DNA of 64,000 nt from Rugalucina vietnamica. Its lineage: Eukaryota; Mollusca; Bivalvia; Lucinida; Lucinidae. Of this stretch, positions 33,516-45,639 are shown in pieces. Position numbers and translations under genes: made by a program. The first letter of the stretch is position 1; each line of letters opens with the position of its first letter. The notes beneath the pieces are model-generated. The model did no database searches and was not told the origin of the DNA. It worked only from the letters and a program-made list of their open reading frames with translations. Location of the stretch: NCBI GenBank assembly GCA_964017185.1, contig OZ024869.1, positions 8,020,501 to 8,084,500 on the forward strand, written 5' to 3'.

Positions 33516-34219
33516 CACGGACATGCTATCCTGATGTTTTTCTCGCTTATAATAATTTAACATGGCACCCGTTGTATTTTTCAAATACACAACGATTGGC
33601 CGACAATGTTCAGAGCAATATTCTCAAATGCGTAAATCATGAATTTTTAAGAGCAAAATGCTTATTAATTGTACTGTTGAAATTATATCTTTTGAAAAAA
33701 AGTCATGTGTCCGCTCTTAAAAAAGATATTCACTTGCACTACCAACGCCCTCATTGCACATGTAAGGTGTCATTGAACTCACATTTAGATCTTTTTAACA
33801 ACAGGGTCCATTGTAAAACGATACCGCCTACATTTTTCAAAGAATAATTTAAGAAAAACGACGAACGTGTTAGTTATTCATATGATATTACGTGAAAAAA
33901 ATCACATTTGTTAAATCAAACATCTGAAGATGATCAAAGATCAACTGTTCTATAGTCCTGTGACTTCATTCGGATACCATTAATAATCAGAAGTTGCAGT
34001 CGCCTGCAAAACGGCCATCCTGCAGAAATGTTATGCCGCATATTTAACCATTGAGAAAAAAAAAAAAAAACTCCATTAGTAACTGTTGTTAAAGGTTCAT
34101 GGAGATAATGTTATAAGGTTCTTAGATATGAAAACGAATCTTATATTCTAAATTGTCTAAGAAGCTTTTGTAGCATACATGCACAAGAAAAACAATGTGT
34201 GGTTAATATAGGTAATATA
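33516..34219. other. No gene seen
   Basis: A 111-codon plus frame (33512-33847) begins inside the foldback arm and matches nothing I know. Not called. Confidence 0.4.
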
Positions 34220-34221
34220 TA

Positions 34222-35136
34222 CAGTCAGACATAAGTTAAGCATCACCCTAACATTTTTCTAAATGTATTTTTCATTAAAAAATAACTTCAAAACCACAAT
34301 AAATTAGTAAGGGTCTTTAACTCACGTCTATCCCTGACTGTTTAGGTCTGTCCGAATGGCTTTTTACCATGTCGCTCAAGTTATATGGTGTACTAAATAC
34401 ACCTACCCCAATTTTGGGGGGTTGCCATTAAAAGTTGTATTAATGTCCCCTATATGATTGCAACTGGGTTTCTATAGGCATGGAAAGAAAGTAGTATCAC
34501 GTTGTAAAAATGTCCCAAAAAGTTTTCTTCTACCAAAGGTTTAATGGCAGTTACATGTTGATTCAGGCAAACTTATTTCCTTGTTTATTAGCACGACGTT
34601 TTCAATATGTAAAATGCAATTCTTTAAACGCCCATAACTGTTGATGTTTTAGAGATATTCGTCTGAAATTTTCAGACTGATTATGGTTTTGAAATTGTAA
34701 CAAAATGGCATTATCTTTTTACGCTGTTTGGCGGTTTAAAAAAAAAGCATTTTTCTGGCGGCCATCTTGGATTTATGCAAATTGCAAGAATTGTCCAAAG
34801 TTGACAGCCTGTTATTCAAGCCAGATTGGTTCTATGACACCCGTAAAGGACAGAGAAACAAAGAACTCTATAGCACTAAACATTTCGAGGTCAAAGTTAA
34901 AGCCTTTTAGCAGCGTCATATGGACTAGGAAACAGCGATTTTGGCTATGTGGGGTGTGTCTGCTTAAACAACGCCTACATGTTTACGTGTACCTTAAGAA
35001 CAATCTCATCAGCGTTTGCTTTAATTTATTACCAATATAACAAATATCACAAATATTAAAAGAAAATATTTAGTATTGAAGGCTTTACTGATTATTTCGG
35101 AAAATATTCAAGGGATGCTTAACTTTTGTCCGACTG
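34222..35136. mobile_element. Tc1/mariner-type MITE, inverted copy
   Basis: Reverse-oriented relative of 19016-19919, with ends CAGTCAGACATAAGTTAAGC and GCTTAACTTTTGTCCGACTG. TA duplications lie at 34220-34221 and 35137-35138. Confidence 0.9.
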
Positions 35137-35138
35137 TA

Positions 35139-35810
35139 TATATGTATATAAGTAAGTAGTGTAAAGCTATTTTGTCGGCCCATGACAGGATATTACGCTT
35201 ATGGGTTAGGATTATTGAATAATTATTCATATTGTAATTCCATTCGCTCTCTAGAATATCAGCATAAAAAAGTGAAATGAAGTGGAATAAAGACCGGTAA
35301 TTTACTCTGTCTTTGACGGGGTGCATCACAGTGTCTTTGAACCTAAGAATATTCTGAAAAGCATGCATGCGATATTAAATGTAGGCACGACTTTGGCATT
35401 GGTATGATTAATTGCGATCGACTAATTGAAAACTGATGTGAAGTTGCAATAATGTGCATGCAAGACTTTGTTAAAAACACCATACAACGGGTTGTACCAG
35501 TTTCGTATCTGACCCTGAATTCGGCCATCCTTTGTATAAATTTTCTGGGATAATTTATAAATTCTCTCTTCAATTTACAGCTTTCGCTATCCCAAGAATT
35601 AGAAGGAATTAAAAAAGAAAAAAAAAGAAAAAAAAAAAACAAAACAAAAAACAAAAAAAAAAAAAAAAAAACGTGCACCCATCTGTTCGAAAACAAAATG
35701 CATATTTTACGTCATAAATATTTTGAGTTTTATCTGTCTATATCTTAGTGTCTGATTGAGTGCTTGGACATTCACCATGTTAACAAACAATTAACTTAAC
35801 ATAATTACAA
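35139..35810. other. No gene seen; A-rich tract
   Basis: Includes an A-rich stretch at about 35610-35671, possibly a retroelement tail in plus orientation. Nothing else was recognised. Confidence 0.5.
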
Positions 35811-36133
35811 AAAAGGTACAAGTAGGCAACGATCAGGAAAATGTGCAATCAGAAAAAGATTCCCACTCCAAAAACTGAGGTGGGGAAAAACTAAATTAAT
35901 AATCAGGTACTTATACCATGAAAAAATATCGTAAGCCGAATGAGCAGCTATTTCCCGAATAAGTGGCCATTCAGTTACCTAAACTTAACTAAAAAATATG
36001 ATAACATACACTCGCCAATAGCACAAAAATAAATAAACACCAAAACATAAAACAATAAGAGTCACCACAGAAGTATCGCATTGGAACGATCAGTAATATA
36101 AAATTACTGGCGGGCTTAAATCGATTTTACAGG
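35811..36133 (-). mobile_element. Naiad 3'-end fragment
   Basis: About 320 bp, from the terminus AAAAGGTACAAGTAGGCAA to TTAAATCGATTTTACAGG. Confidence 0.87.
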
Positions 36134-36238
36134 ATTTGTAAGTATGTTAACCGCCCACTGGAACAGCGGCTTTGCGCTTTGATCGTTTCAGGGCTTTTTC
36201 TGTGGAATAATACTTTTGTATCATCAACCCTGTAGAAC

Positions 36239-36906
36239 TACGAGGTGTGATCAGAAAGTTCTTAGCCTCAAGTGCATGTGATTATCAGGGAATGAAAATC
36301 TGGTGATTACTTTCAATATAATCCCCCTTCAAGGCAATGCACTTAGTTCATCACTGTTCGAGTTTGTTTATCCCTTCCAAATAGAAGTCCTTTTCCTGGT
36401 ACTCCAAATACCCGTTCACTGCCGCTATGACGCCTTCATTGCTCCACGAAGGTTGGATTTCAATTTTGGGAGAAGGGGCCATATCAGGAAAATATGGGGG
36501 ATGAGGAAGGACTTCGAATCCGCATTCAGTCGCAGCAGTCATGACAACATGCGAAGTGTGAGCAGGCGCATTGTCCTGCAAGAGCAGAACGCCTCGAGTC
36601 AATTTTCTTCTCCTCTTTCTTTCAATTTCCTGGCGCAAACGCCTCAATTCTGCTGCATAATATGCACCATTTATCATGCGACCTTGTTCAGGATAATCAA
36701 TCATGATTACCCCCTGACTATCCCAAAAGACTGAGGCCATCACTTTCCCTGCCAGAGTGCTTCCATTGCATGCTTTGCATTTTCGACTCTTGGTCAAAGT
36801 GATGAACACAAGTCTCATCTTGGGTTACAACTCGGTAGATAAAATCACCGGGATCATCTTAATATCGATAAGGGAGATACCTAGAAATATCGAGCCGAGA
36901 TCGTCT

Positions 36907-36907
<1 letters not shown>
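36239..36907 (-). pseudogene. Mariner transposase relic
   Basis: Mariner/SETMAR-like signatures: VTQDETCVHHFD (first Asp), VMASVFWD, GVLLLQDNAPAHTS (second Asp) and LPHPPYFPDMAPS, then AAVNGYLEYQ. The third catalytic Asp, normally in APSD, is lost with a deletion of about a dozen residues. A frameshift precedes VMASVFWD. The terminal repeat CGAGGTGTGATCAGAAAGTT starts near 36240. The other half of the element is cut off at a run of about 42 T (36909-36950). Confidence 0.88.

Positions 36908-36908
<1 letters not shown>

Positions 36909-36950
<42 letters not shown>
36909..36950 (+). repeat. Poly-T tract (42 nt)
   Basis: Uninterrupted T run at the truncated end of the mariner relic. Length in the assembly may be unreliable. 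Confidence 0.9.
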
Positions 36951-37054
36951 CATTTTTTATTTACACTGTGTGTTTCAATAATGTTTACACATAGTTTTGC
37001 TTTGTTTAAAATGACAATATTTTGGGCCGGTTGGCCATGTTTTCTGCTTAAGTT

Positions 37055-37670
37055 GTTTTAGTTGGTTGGGGCCGGAGCTTCTTGTCTGTTGCTTGGCCCA
37101 CCGGGGTCCAGCTGATGTTTTTCATTTGCTCCGGAGTTAAATCTTTGCCTACTTGTACTTTTTAGTAAGTTATTCGGCGCCCAGGGATCTCCATCGCCGG
37201 GCAGCTTACTGAATCCGTGAGTCTTGTTTTTGATTCATCAGGATGATTTATTTGTTTGTTCTTGATGATTCATTGACTAGTTAGAGATTCACCACGAGGA
37301 CCGAAGAACTAGCTAAATGTCATGAACCACTGCAGAGGCTGAGGGTGAGGTTATGGCCATGTAAAATCGATTTAAGCCCGCCAGTAGCTATGTGTTACTA
37401 ATCGTTTTAAGTCGATACTTCTGTGGTGGTTGTTTTTGTTTTATGTCTTGGTGTTTTCATATTTTCGGTAAAGTTAAGGTAACTGAGTGGCCACCTATTG
37501 GGAAAATAGCTGCTCATTCGGCTTACGAAATGTTTTCTTTTTTTTGGTATCAGTACAGTACCTGATTGTTTTTTGTTTTTTTGTGTTGTTTGTTTTCCAC
37601 CTCGGTTTTTTGGAGTGGGGATTTTTTTCTGATTGCACCTTTTCCTGATCTTTGCCTATTTGTACCTTTT
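37055..37670 (+). mobile_element. Naiad 3'-end fragment with a 23-bp terminus nested inside
   Basis: Starts within the apical loop of the SECIS-like hairpin (TTTTAGTTGGTTGGGGCC) and ends TTGTACCTTTT. At 37141-37163 an extra ATCTTTGCCTACTTGTACTT sits inside GGAGTTA|AGTAAGTTATTCGG. That extra piece is the Naiad 3' terminus itself. Confidence 0.87.
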
Positions 37671-38013
37671 CATTTTGTATGACCTCTATATTATATTCTG
37701 TGTTACACTATTATGTAGTGAGTGCTCATCGTTTAGTTTTTAAGTGATTCCATAGAGAAAAAAAAAAAACATTTTTTTTTTCAATTATTACATCGTTGGA
37801 ACGGCACAATAAAGTATTTTGTTTAAAATAACCACGTTTCCAAGGGAAAATGATTAAATCTATGACAGAAACCAATTTATACTCTTCACCAATAATTAAC
37901 CAACACCAGACGTTTCATTCTATAATAAATTTGTTCTTTATTTGATATCAGTTGCATGGCCTACCGGCCTCTTCAGGAAACCTTTGATAAACTGAACTAT
38001 GAATTATTAATAG
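37671..38013. other. No gene seen
   Basis: AT-rich. The stretch near 37940-37985 (GTTGCATGGCCTACCGGCCTC) contains a small palindrome. Confidence 0.4.
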
Positions 38014-38669
38014 AGCAGTCACACATCAGCGTATAAGTGAAACGCGCGCCGGGCGTGTTGAAAAAATAGCAAAATTCCTCACACGCCAGACGCACGTCGG
38101 AAACACGTTCAAAACTCGCTACAAGCGCGTTGGGTACGCTTGGTGTACGTCCGGCGCGCGTCGCTGTACGTCGCTAAAAGTCTCTGCGCGTTTCGCGCGC
38201 GTTTGGGCTAAAAAAAATTTAAACATGCTTAAAAATTTTCTAAAAGCTCGGCGTGTCCCGGGCGTGTGACTTATACGTCCCGAATAAGTTCCACGCGCGC
38301 TACGGGCGCTTTGAATACGCTCTGAACGCGTTTGGCGCGCGTTTGAAGCACGCCAGTGTACGTTCCATGCGCGTTCCGATTTTATTAGATGTTGCTTCAG
38401 TAGCGTGCCCCAAGTGTGTGTGAAACGCGCGTTGAACGTTCGATGCGCGCATGTAGCGCGTGCTTAGCGTGTCTGGGACGTATCACAACCGTTCTCCAAA
38501 ACTTTGAAATTTTTATACGTCCGGCACACGCCCCAGTTGCGCGCTTATGTGTGACTGCTAAAGCGTGTTAAAGGAACAAATTAATTTTTATACGCCCAAA
38601 GTCTTCAGCGTGTTGAGATTTTTCATACGCCCGGCGCGCGTTTGGGTTATACGCTACAGTGTGACTGCT
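38014..38669. mobile_element. GC-rich foldback element with CAGTCACAC ends
   Basis: Ends AGCAGTCACAC and GTGTGACTGCT. A third, internal end GTGTGACTGCT lies near 38550. The interior is packed with variants of ACGCGCGTT, TACGTCCGGCGCG and CGTTCAACGCG, sharply CpG-rich compared with the flanks. It is non-coding, and I cannot assign a superfamily. Confidence 0.7.
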
Positions 38670-39487
38670 GTTTAAGATGGCTGAAACTGATACCTTTGAA
38701 AAAAAAACATGTGGTATGATTGAAATGTATTGGTTCATAATCACCAAGCGCACATCAGCTCGTCATAATAAATTTAGATTTTGCAACTACCACTTTAGCT
38801 TTTATCGGAAATATTTAAATTCGTTATTGAATATGATTATCATGGAAACAGAAAAAAACTCGGTAATCAGGTTTGACGTTTCCCCCATCCTAAGGATGCT
38901 CCACATGAAGTTTGGCTTTGATTGGCCCAGCTGTTTCAGAGTATTCAGTATACGTTGTAATACTGAGGTGACCCCAACTTGTGGTGCGCTACTAATGACA
39001 AGACAGCGGTAAATAGTTGAACCGTAAGGGTAGACCGGAATAAAGTATAAACAAACACTCCCAGGTATGGTCAAAATTGTGTAAGTGCTCCAGCGTACAT
39101 ATGACTAATAGAGAATGTGGGCGCCAATTTATGTCATATATGCAAGGAAAGATCTAACATAAGTTAGAATAACACAGTTTTGCAGTTTTGCTGAATTTTC
39201 ATTTTCGACCAAGGGCTGAATATATCCAATTTCCGTCGGTATGGAGAGGTTTAACGGGATACCGATGGAAATATTCCGTCTAGTTTGCACTAAACCCGGG
39301 AAAAGATATATTTACATAGACGTCGTGCAAAGCCGCATGGAAGGTTCAGGTTCATTTCGATCCTCCTTTCGATAACGTGATTGATATATTCTCGAATCCA
39401 AAATATTGGATCCGAGGTATATTTAAATAGCATCTCTCATCTAGGTGAATATTTTACTTTTAACAGTTAGTCAATATGCATTCATAC
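38670..39487. other. No gene seen
   Basis: A 111-codon plus frame (38677-39012) begins in the end of the foldback element. Not recognised and not called. Confidence 0.4.
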
Positions 39488-39529
39488 AAAAAGGTAGGCA
39501 ATGATCAGGAAAAGGAGCAACCAGAAAGC
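39488..39529 (-). mobile_element. Very short Naiad 3' terminus
   Basis: About 42 bp, AAAAAGGTAGGCAATGATCAG followed by GAAAAGGAGCAACCAGAAAG. Confidence 0.55.
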
Positions 39530-39719
39530 ACATATATGTATATAGCTGTGAAGCTTAGCCAGTTACAGTTATCGGATGAATGAAATAATGAAGGTTACAT
39601 GTAGGTTGAAGCGAGATGGTCGTTCGTCTCTCACTTATGAGAAAGACCATCATTATTTCATGAATAAGTTTCATGTGTGTAGGTGAGTTCGCTGATGGCT
39701 GACTAGCCTAATTCTAGCT

Positions 39720-41515
39720 TTAAACTGTCGGTTGCAAGAAGAGCAAGTCAATTTCATGGAATTTGCTGGTGGCCCATTTGTCTTGGCTATGCGTTTTTGT
39801 GCTTTGTTTCATCTACACTGATTCTCTTTCCTTCATAGAGAGCTGCTCCTTTGTTGATGAGACCTCGCCGCTTTGACCGCTCCTGTGCAGCCCGTTCACA
39901 AGACCCCATTGGTATGTCAAAGTCCTTCAGAGGCTTTGAGGGTGTCTTTGTAGCGTTTCGTCTGGCCAGCTTGAGAGCGCTTTCCCTCCTGTAGTTCTCC
40001 ATAGACGACCTTCTTTGGAAGTCGCTCATTAGGCGTTCTAATAACATGACCAGTCCATCTTAGCTTTGCTAGCTTTAAGACAGTATCATGTATGTTTTGC
40101 ATCCCTGCTTTCGTCAGGACCTCTGTGTCTGGAATCTTGTCTTGCCACTTGATTTTAACAGCGCTCTCAAACAACTTTTAAAAGTGGAAATGGTTAAAAA
40201 GGTAAAAGTAGGCAAAGACCAGGAAAAGGCGCAATCAGAAAAAGATTCCCACTCCAAAAACCGAGGTGGGAAAAAACCAAACTAACAATCAGGTACATAC
40301 ACCATGAAACATATCGTAAGCCGAATGAGCAGCTATTTTCCCAATAGGTGGCCACTCAGCCACCCCAACTTAACTAAAACTATGTAAACACACACAAGGC
40401 GCCAACAGCACAAAAAATTCAAACACCAAGATATAAAACAAAAAGAACCACCACAGAAGTATCGCCTTGGAACGATCAGTAACACAAAGTTACTGGCGGC
40501 ATTAAACCAGTTTTATAGGCGCCAAACCTCGCATGACGTTGCATGACGTTGGTATACTGTCCAGGTCTCACATGCATACAAGAAGGTTGGCAGTACCACA
40601 GCCTTGTAGACTTTCAGCTTGGTGTCAAGCTTAATTCCATTTCGCTTCCAGACATTTGCACGGAGTCTTCCGAATGCCACACTGGCTTTTACTATTCTGG
40701 CTGTGACTTCATCACCAGTGTGGACTGCTCTGGAGGGAGTGTTTCCCAGGTAGGTGAATTTATCAACAACTTTCAGTCTTTGTCCATTCACAGTGATGAT
40801 TGGTTCATTGTACGGGTTTCCAGGTGCTGGCTGGTACACAACCTCTGTTTTATGTGCTGATTGTGAGATCATAGTTATCACATGACTGTGAGACTTGATC
40901 CATGGCTCTTTACATTTTTGCCTGTGAGCTGTTATTCATATCCATATCATCTGCATAGAGTAGCTCATCTAGCACATCAGTCTGCACCATAGTTTTGGCT
41001 TGCAACCTTCTAAGGTTGAATATATTGCCATCAAAACGGTACCTGATTGGAAAACCAGTGTCACTGTCCTGAAAAGCATCCATGAGCATGACAGAAAACA
41101 TCATGCTGAGCATAGTTGGTGCCATAACACAGCTCTGTTTGACCCCATTCGTTACCTCAAAGGGTTCAGAGAACTCTTTATCATTTTGCACACGTGCCTG
41201 CATACCGCACCATTGCTATGAATCTGGGTAGACAGCCAAACTTGGCCATGATTTTCCAGAGTTCATCACGACTTACTATGTCAAAAGCTTTTATGAGTGT
41301 ATAGATCTAAATCCTATTCTTGGCATTTCTCCCGAAGCTGTCTTGCAATGAAGATCATGTCTATTGTCCATCTGTCTTTTCTGAATACACACTGATCTTC
41401 TGGGATAAGTCCCTTCTGATCAAGATGAAGATTCATGCGATTCAATAGAATCTTCCCAGCAAAGGATAGGATTGAGGTGCCTCTGTGGTTGTCTTTAGGA
41501 TAAACTGTGCTGTGT
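39720..41515 (-). pseudogene. Non-LTR retrotransposon (LINE) reverse transcriptase relic
   Basis: Several reverse transcriptase blocks follow in order on the minus strand: HRGTSILSFAGKILLNRMN, CVFRKDRWTIDMIF, KAFDIVSRDELWKIM, GVKQSCVMAPTMLS (catalytic-region fold) and LLYADD. Then come VNGQRLKVVDKFTYLGNT and ACETWTVYQRHA, and after the Naiad insert KIKWQDKIPDTEVLTKAG and LRWTGHVIRTPNERLPKK. Frames are shifted several times. The clade is not resolved; this type is common in aquatic invertebrates. The N-terminal nuclease is absent. Confidence 0.88.
40196..40530 (-). mobile_element. Naiad 3'-end fragment inside the LINE
   Basis: About 335 bp, terminus AAAAAGGTAAAAGTAGGCAA. It splits the LINE between YQRHA and the KIKWQDK block. 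A 10-bp tandem GCATGACGTT lies at its right edge (40531-40550). Confidence 0.88.
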
Positions 41516-41595
41516 AAACATAAGAAAGGACTAGTAGAGGCTACAAATGTTGCATTTAGAAAAAAAAATAAATAAGCAGTGTAAGTACTGTCTGC

Positions 41596-44500
41596 TTATG
41601 CCTAGGTCACACTAGGGCTTACGTACGCTGCGGACGCTGCGGATAGGTGTTCCGTATCTGTCCGTCCTATCCGTAACGATTCGTATCTCATCCGTAATGT
41701 CCGTAACTGTACGTATCGTATCCTCAGGGCGCGGTAGATCCGCGGGCAAATTTTCATAACTGTCAAAAATGCATGCACGGATGGACGATCGGTAATGGTA
41801 GGCAATGGTACGTAACTGAAGGCATTTATTCGAATCTGTCCGTATCTAATCGCATCTAAACGTATCATTCCGCGATCAAGCATTTGTTGCGGATCGATAC
41901 TGTTACATACGTATTGTTTCGTTCGGTTGCGGTCTTTGTCGTTTATACACACTTTTCGATACAATTTAATACGTTCAGATACGAACACGCAATGTTACGG
42001 TTTTCCTAAAGTTTACACAGCATGCCACACGTATGAAAACGGAATCAAACCAGGATGCAACTTGAACAATGCTAATAAGCGTGTGGCTGAGCCCTCTAGA
42101 GCTGAGTGTTTGGGCATAACATAATCTGTATCCAATGCTTGAATGAATCATACAAGAACGTTTCTGGAATATATAGTCTCCTTGACAAAAATGTCCGTCA
42201 TTTTTCTATTATACAGGTAATTTATTTATTTAAGGATATCCATAATTCATTTATGGATATCCATAATTCATTTATGGATATCCTTAATTCATTTATGGAT
42301 ATCCTAAAATAATTAAAGATATCCATCAATATTTTTGGATATCCTAAAATAAATTATGGATATCCATAAATGAATTATGTATATCCATAAATGAATTATG
42401 GATATCCTTAAATGAATTATGGATATCCATAACTGAATTATGGATATCCTGAATTATTGATATCCTGAAATACATTTTTGGATATCCAAAATCACGATGA
42501 ATTATGGATATCCATAATTCGATTTTTGGATATCCAAAAATCGAATTATGGATATCCTTAAATCAGCTCATTTAAGGATATCCTTAAATGTGTTTTAGGA
42601 TATCCAAAAATAAGCTTGAATTTAGGATATCCATAATTCGATTTTTGGATATCCATGATTCTTTTTTTGGATATCCATAATGATCTGATTTAAGGATATC
42701 CATAATTCGATTTTAGGATATCCATAATTCATTTTAAAAAATATTTCTTTTCCATAATGATTTTTTCCGTGTAATACGCATGCGCTAACTTACACTGAAC
42801 GAAACGGAAGCCAACGTAAATTCAACCACACCGGATGCCTCCATTCTCCGACTAGGGAGAAATCATTATATCCCATAGGCACGTATAGATGCCGTTTTAC
42901 TATTTATTTCCTATTTATGGATATCCATAATTCATTTTTGGATGTCCAAAATTCATTTTTGGATATCCATAATATATTTTTGGATACCCATAATTCTTTT
43001 TTGGATATCCTAAATTGGTTTATGGATATCCTTAATTCGGCTGAATATTGGATATCCATAAATTGATTTTAGGATATCCTATAATCGAATTATGGATATC
43101 CTTAAATACAATCCTATTTTTGGATATCCATAATTCGATTTAAGGATATCCTAAAATCGGGCTAATATTGGATATCCATAATTCGATTTATCCTTAATTA
43201 TTGTAGGATATCCATAAATGAATTAAGGATATCCATAAAAACATTATGAATATCCTTAAATAAATTATGGATATCCAAAAATAGGGAATAAATAGTAAAA
43301 CGGCACTCCATAGGCACGTACATCATTTTTTTGTGATTTAAGGATATCCTTAAATGAATTATGGATATCCTTAAATACAGTCCTATTGAAGGAAATCCAT
43401 AACTCATTTATGGATATTCATAAATCGAATTATGGATATCCAATATTATGGATATCCAAAAATAGGATTGTATTTTAGGATATCCATAGTTCGGTTTTAG
43501 GATATGCTAAATCTATTTATGGATATCCAATATTCAGACGAATTTAGGATATCTTTAAATTGATTTTAGGATATCCAAAATGAATTATGGATATCCAAAA
43601 AAGAATTATGTATGTCCAAAAATAAATTTTGGATATCGAAAAAAATAAGGATATCCATAATTCATTTCAGGATATCCATAATTCATTTCAGGATATCCAT
43701 AATTATTATGGATATCCATAATTCATTTATGGATATCCATAATTCATTTTAGGATATCCAGAAATGTCAATGGATATCCTTAATTATTTAAGGATATCCA
43801 TAAATGAATAAAGGATATCCATAAATGAATTATGGATATCCAAAAATAGGGAATAAATAGTAAAATGGCACCCATAGGCACGTACATCATTTTTGTGATT
43901 TAAGGATATCCTTAAATTATGGATATCCTAAAATACAGTTCTATTGAAGTACATCCATAACTCATTTATGGATATCCATAAATCGAATTATGGATATCCA
44001 ATATTAGCCCGATTTTATAATATCCTTAAATCGAATTATGGATATCCAAAAATAGGATTGTATTTTAGGATATCCATAGTTCGATTTTAGGATATCCTAA
44101 AATCAATTTATAGATATCCAATAGTCAGACGAATTAAGGATATTCATAAATCGATTTTAAGTATCCAGAAATGAATTTTGGTTATTCAAAATGAATTATG
44201 GATATCCATAAATAGGGAATAAATAGTAAAACGGCACCCCATATGATTGTTGGTTGATGCGTTCATTTACGGTGTAGATTCGTTTGTGTTACGGTTTAGA
44301 TACGGAAAGATTCGAATCAACGCCTTCATTTACATGTCATTACGTACTATTACGGATGTTTCATCCGTGCCCAATTTTTGACTTTTTTCAAAATTTGGGC
44401 GCGGATGGAATCGGACTTGCATATACAATACGTTAAGATACGAACATATACGGAAAAGATACGAATTGTTACGGATATGACGGATAGATACGAAATGTCA

Positions 44501-44880
44501 GTCCGCAGCGTCCGCAGCATCCGGATGTGCTAGTGTGACTGTAGTTTGACTAAAACCAGCGTTTTCTTGCATCAAATTTCACCGTTATATACGCAAGAAA
44601 ACGCAACATTACGTATCTGAATGTGTATGTCTGTATCTGAAAGTAACAGATGGTATCGAAAGGTATGTAGTCAAGTATCTTAACCGTATGTATTCGAATT
44701 TATCCGTATCTATCTTCGAACGTATCTGTATCTTTCCTGAACTACCCGTATTTATTCGTATTTAAAGGTAATAAATTCATTAAGAACCGTTAGCCCCGCC
44801 CACAAAATTCTGCGGATCGCTACGTATAGTATTCGCAACTATCCGCGGCATCCGTAAGCGCTAGTGTGACCTAGGCATAA
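41596..44880. mobile_element. Foldback-type element with satellite interior, 3.3 kb
   Basis: Outer inverted ends TTATGCCTAGGTCACACTAG and CTAGTGTGACCTAGGCATAA. Another end (CTAGTGTGACTGTAG) lies near 44530 and pairs, with GCTGCGGACGCTGCGGA, to the left terminus. The subterminal 400-600 bp on each side consist of degenerate words such as CCGTATCTGTCCGTA. The interior is the GGATATCC array. No transposase is present. Similar in style to the 38014-38669 element (shared GTCACAC ends). Confidence 0.75.
42232..44215. repeat. Array of GGATATCC palindromes
   Basis: Roughly 80-100 copies of GGATATCC, or one-base variants, set in AT-rich spacers. The typical unit of about 18-20 bp is TTATGGATATCCATAATTCA, itself nearly palindromic. 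There are two blocks: 42232-42735 and 42905-44215. A linker with AATAGTAAAACGGCAC and CCATAGGCACGTA recurs at about 43285-43325 and 43850-43890, partly at 44215-44240, and inverted at about 42875-42910. This marks a larger unit of roughly 370-570 bp. Confidence 0.9.
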
Positions 44881-45639
44881 AACAAAGAAAATGTCCTGTT
44901 CAGTAATGCAGTTCAATACAGCAACGATTTTTTGTCCTTCTTTACATACTGACAAGATCTGTTTTGTGATGTTGCAAGTCATGATTTGGGTCATCACCAA
45001 AGAAACTGAAGGTTTCCTTGCGCACCTGTCATTTGTATCATCGGTCCCTATGGGACAGGGGATAGCGGAGACACAGCGGGGTTATAGTGTCGGAATTTAA
45101 CTTCCGATCAATCCCGGCAGTGTCGGAGATGTGCCAGTTTTTGTTTTACATTAATTCAAATAAACTATATTTGTGTTTTTCACATTAAATTTCTTTTTGA
45201 CATTACTGAATTTGCAAATGTACCTGCAACTCAAGCATGTACTTCAAAGACGTTTTATTTCATATCGTTCTCTGCCTCCGGGGGTAGCAATATAAGGATA
45301 TGGCTACAAATCTATACGACAAGGAACGAATGTAGCGCTATGTATTGTCTACCTCCGGGGGCAGGGGCTTAAAGCAGGTATTTACCACAATTCTGATCCC
45401 GCAGTTCCGGGCATTTCACAGAGCTTTAAAAATAGAAAAGATAAAACCCTGCTACATGTATTTCCTGGTCCATAAGGGTTGTAGATACAAATGACTGGTG
45501 TATTAGATTAAGGAATCCTTTGACATATCCTAGATCTAATCAAATGCAGGCCAAATACGTCTCCTATCTCTCAAAATTACAAGTGCTGTAAATACTAATC
45601 ATGCTATATTTCCTTATGAATGCGAGTACTGGCTGAATT
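44881..45639. other. No gene seen
   Basis: Two CCTCCGGGGG words occur (about 45275 and 45350). No exon was recognised. Confidence 0.4.

Noticed and set aside
42232..44215. Possible CRISPR or gene-regulatory binding array
   Set aside because: Spacers are near-copies of each other and very AT-rich. A satellite inside a foldback element explains it better.
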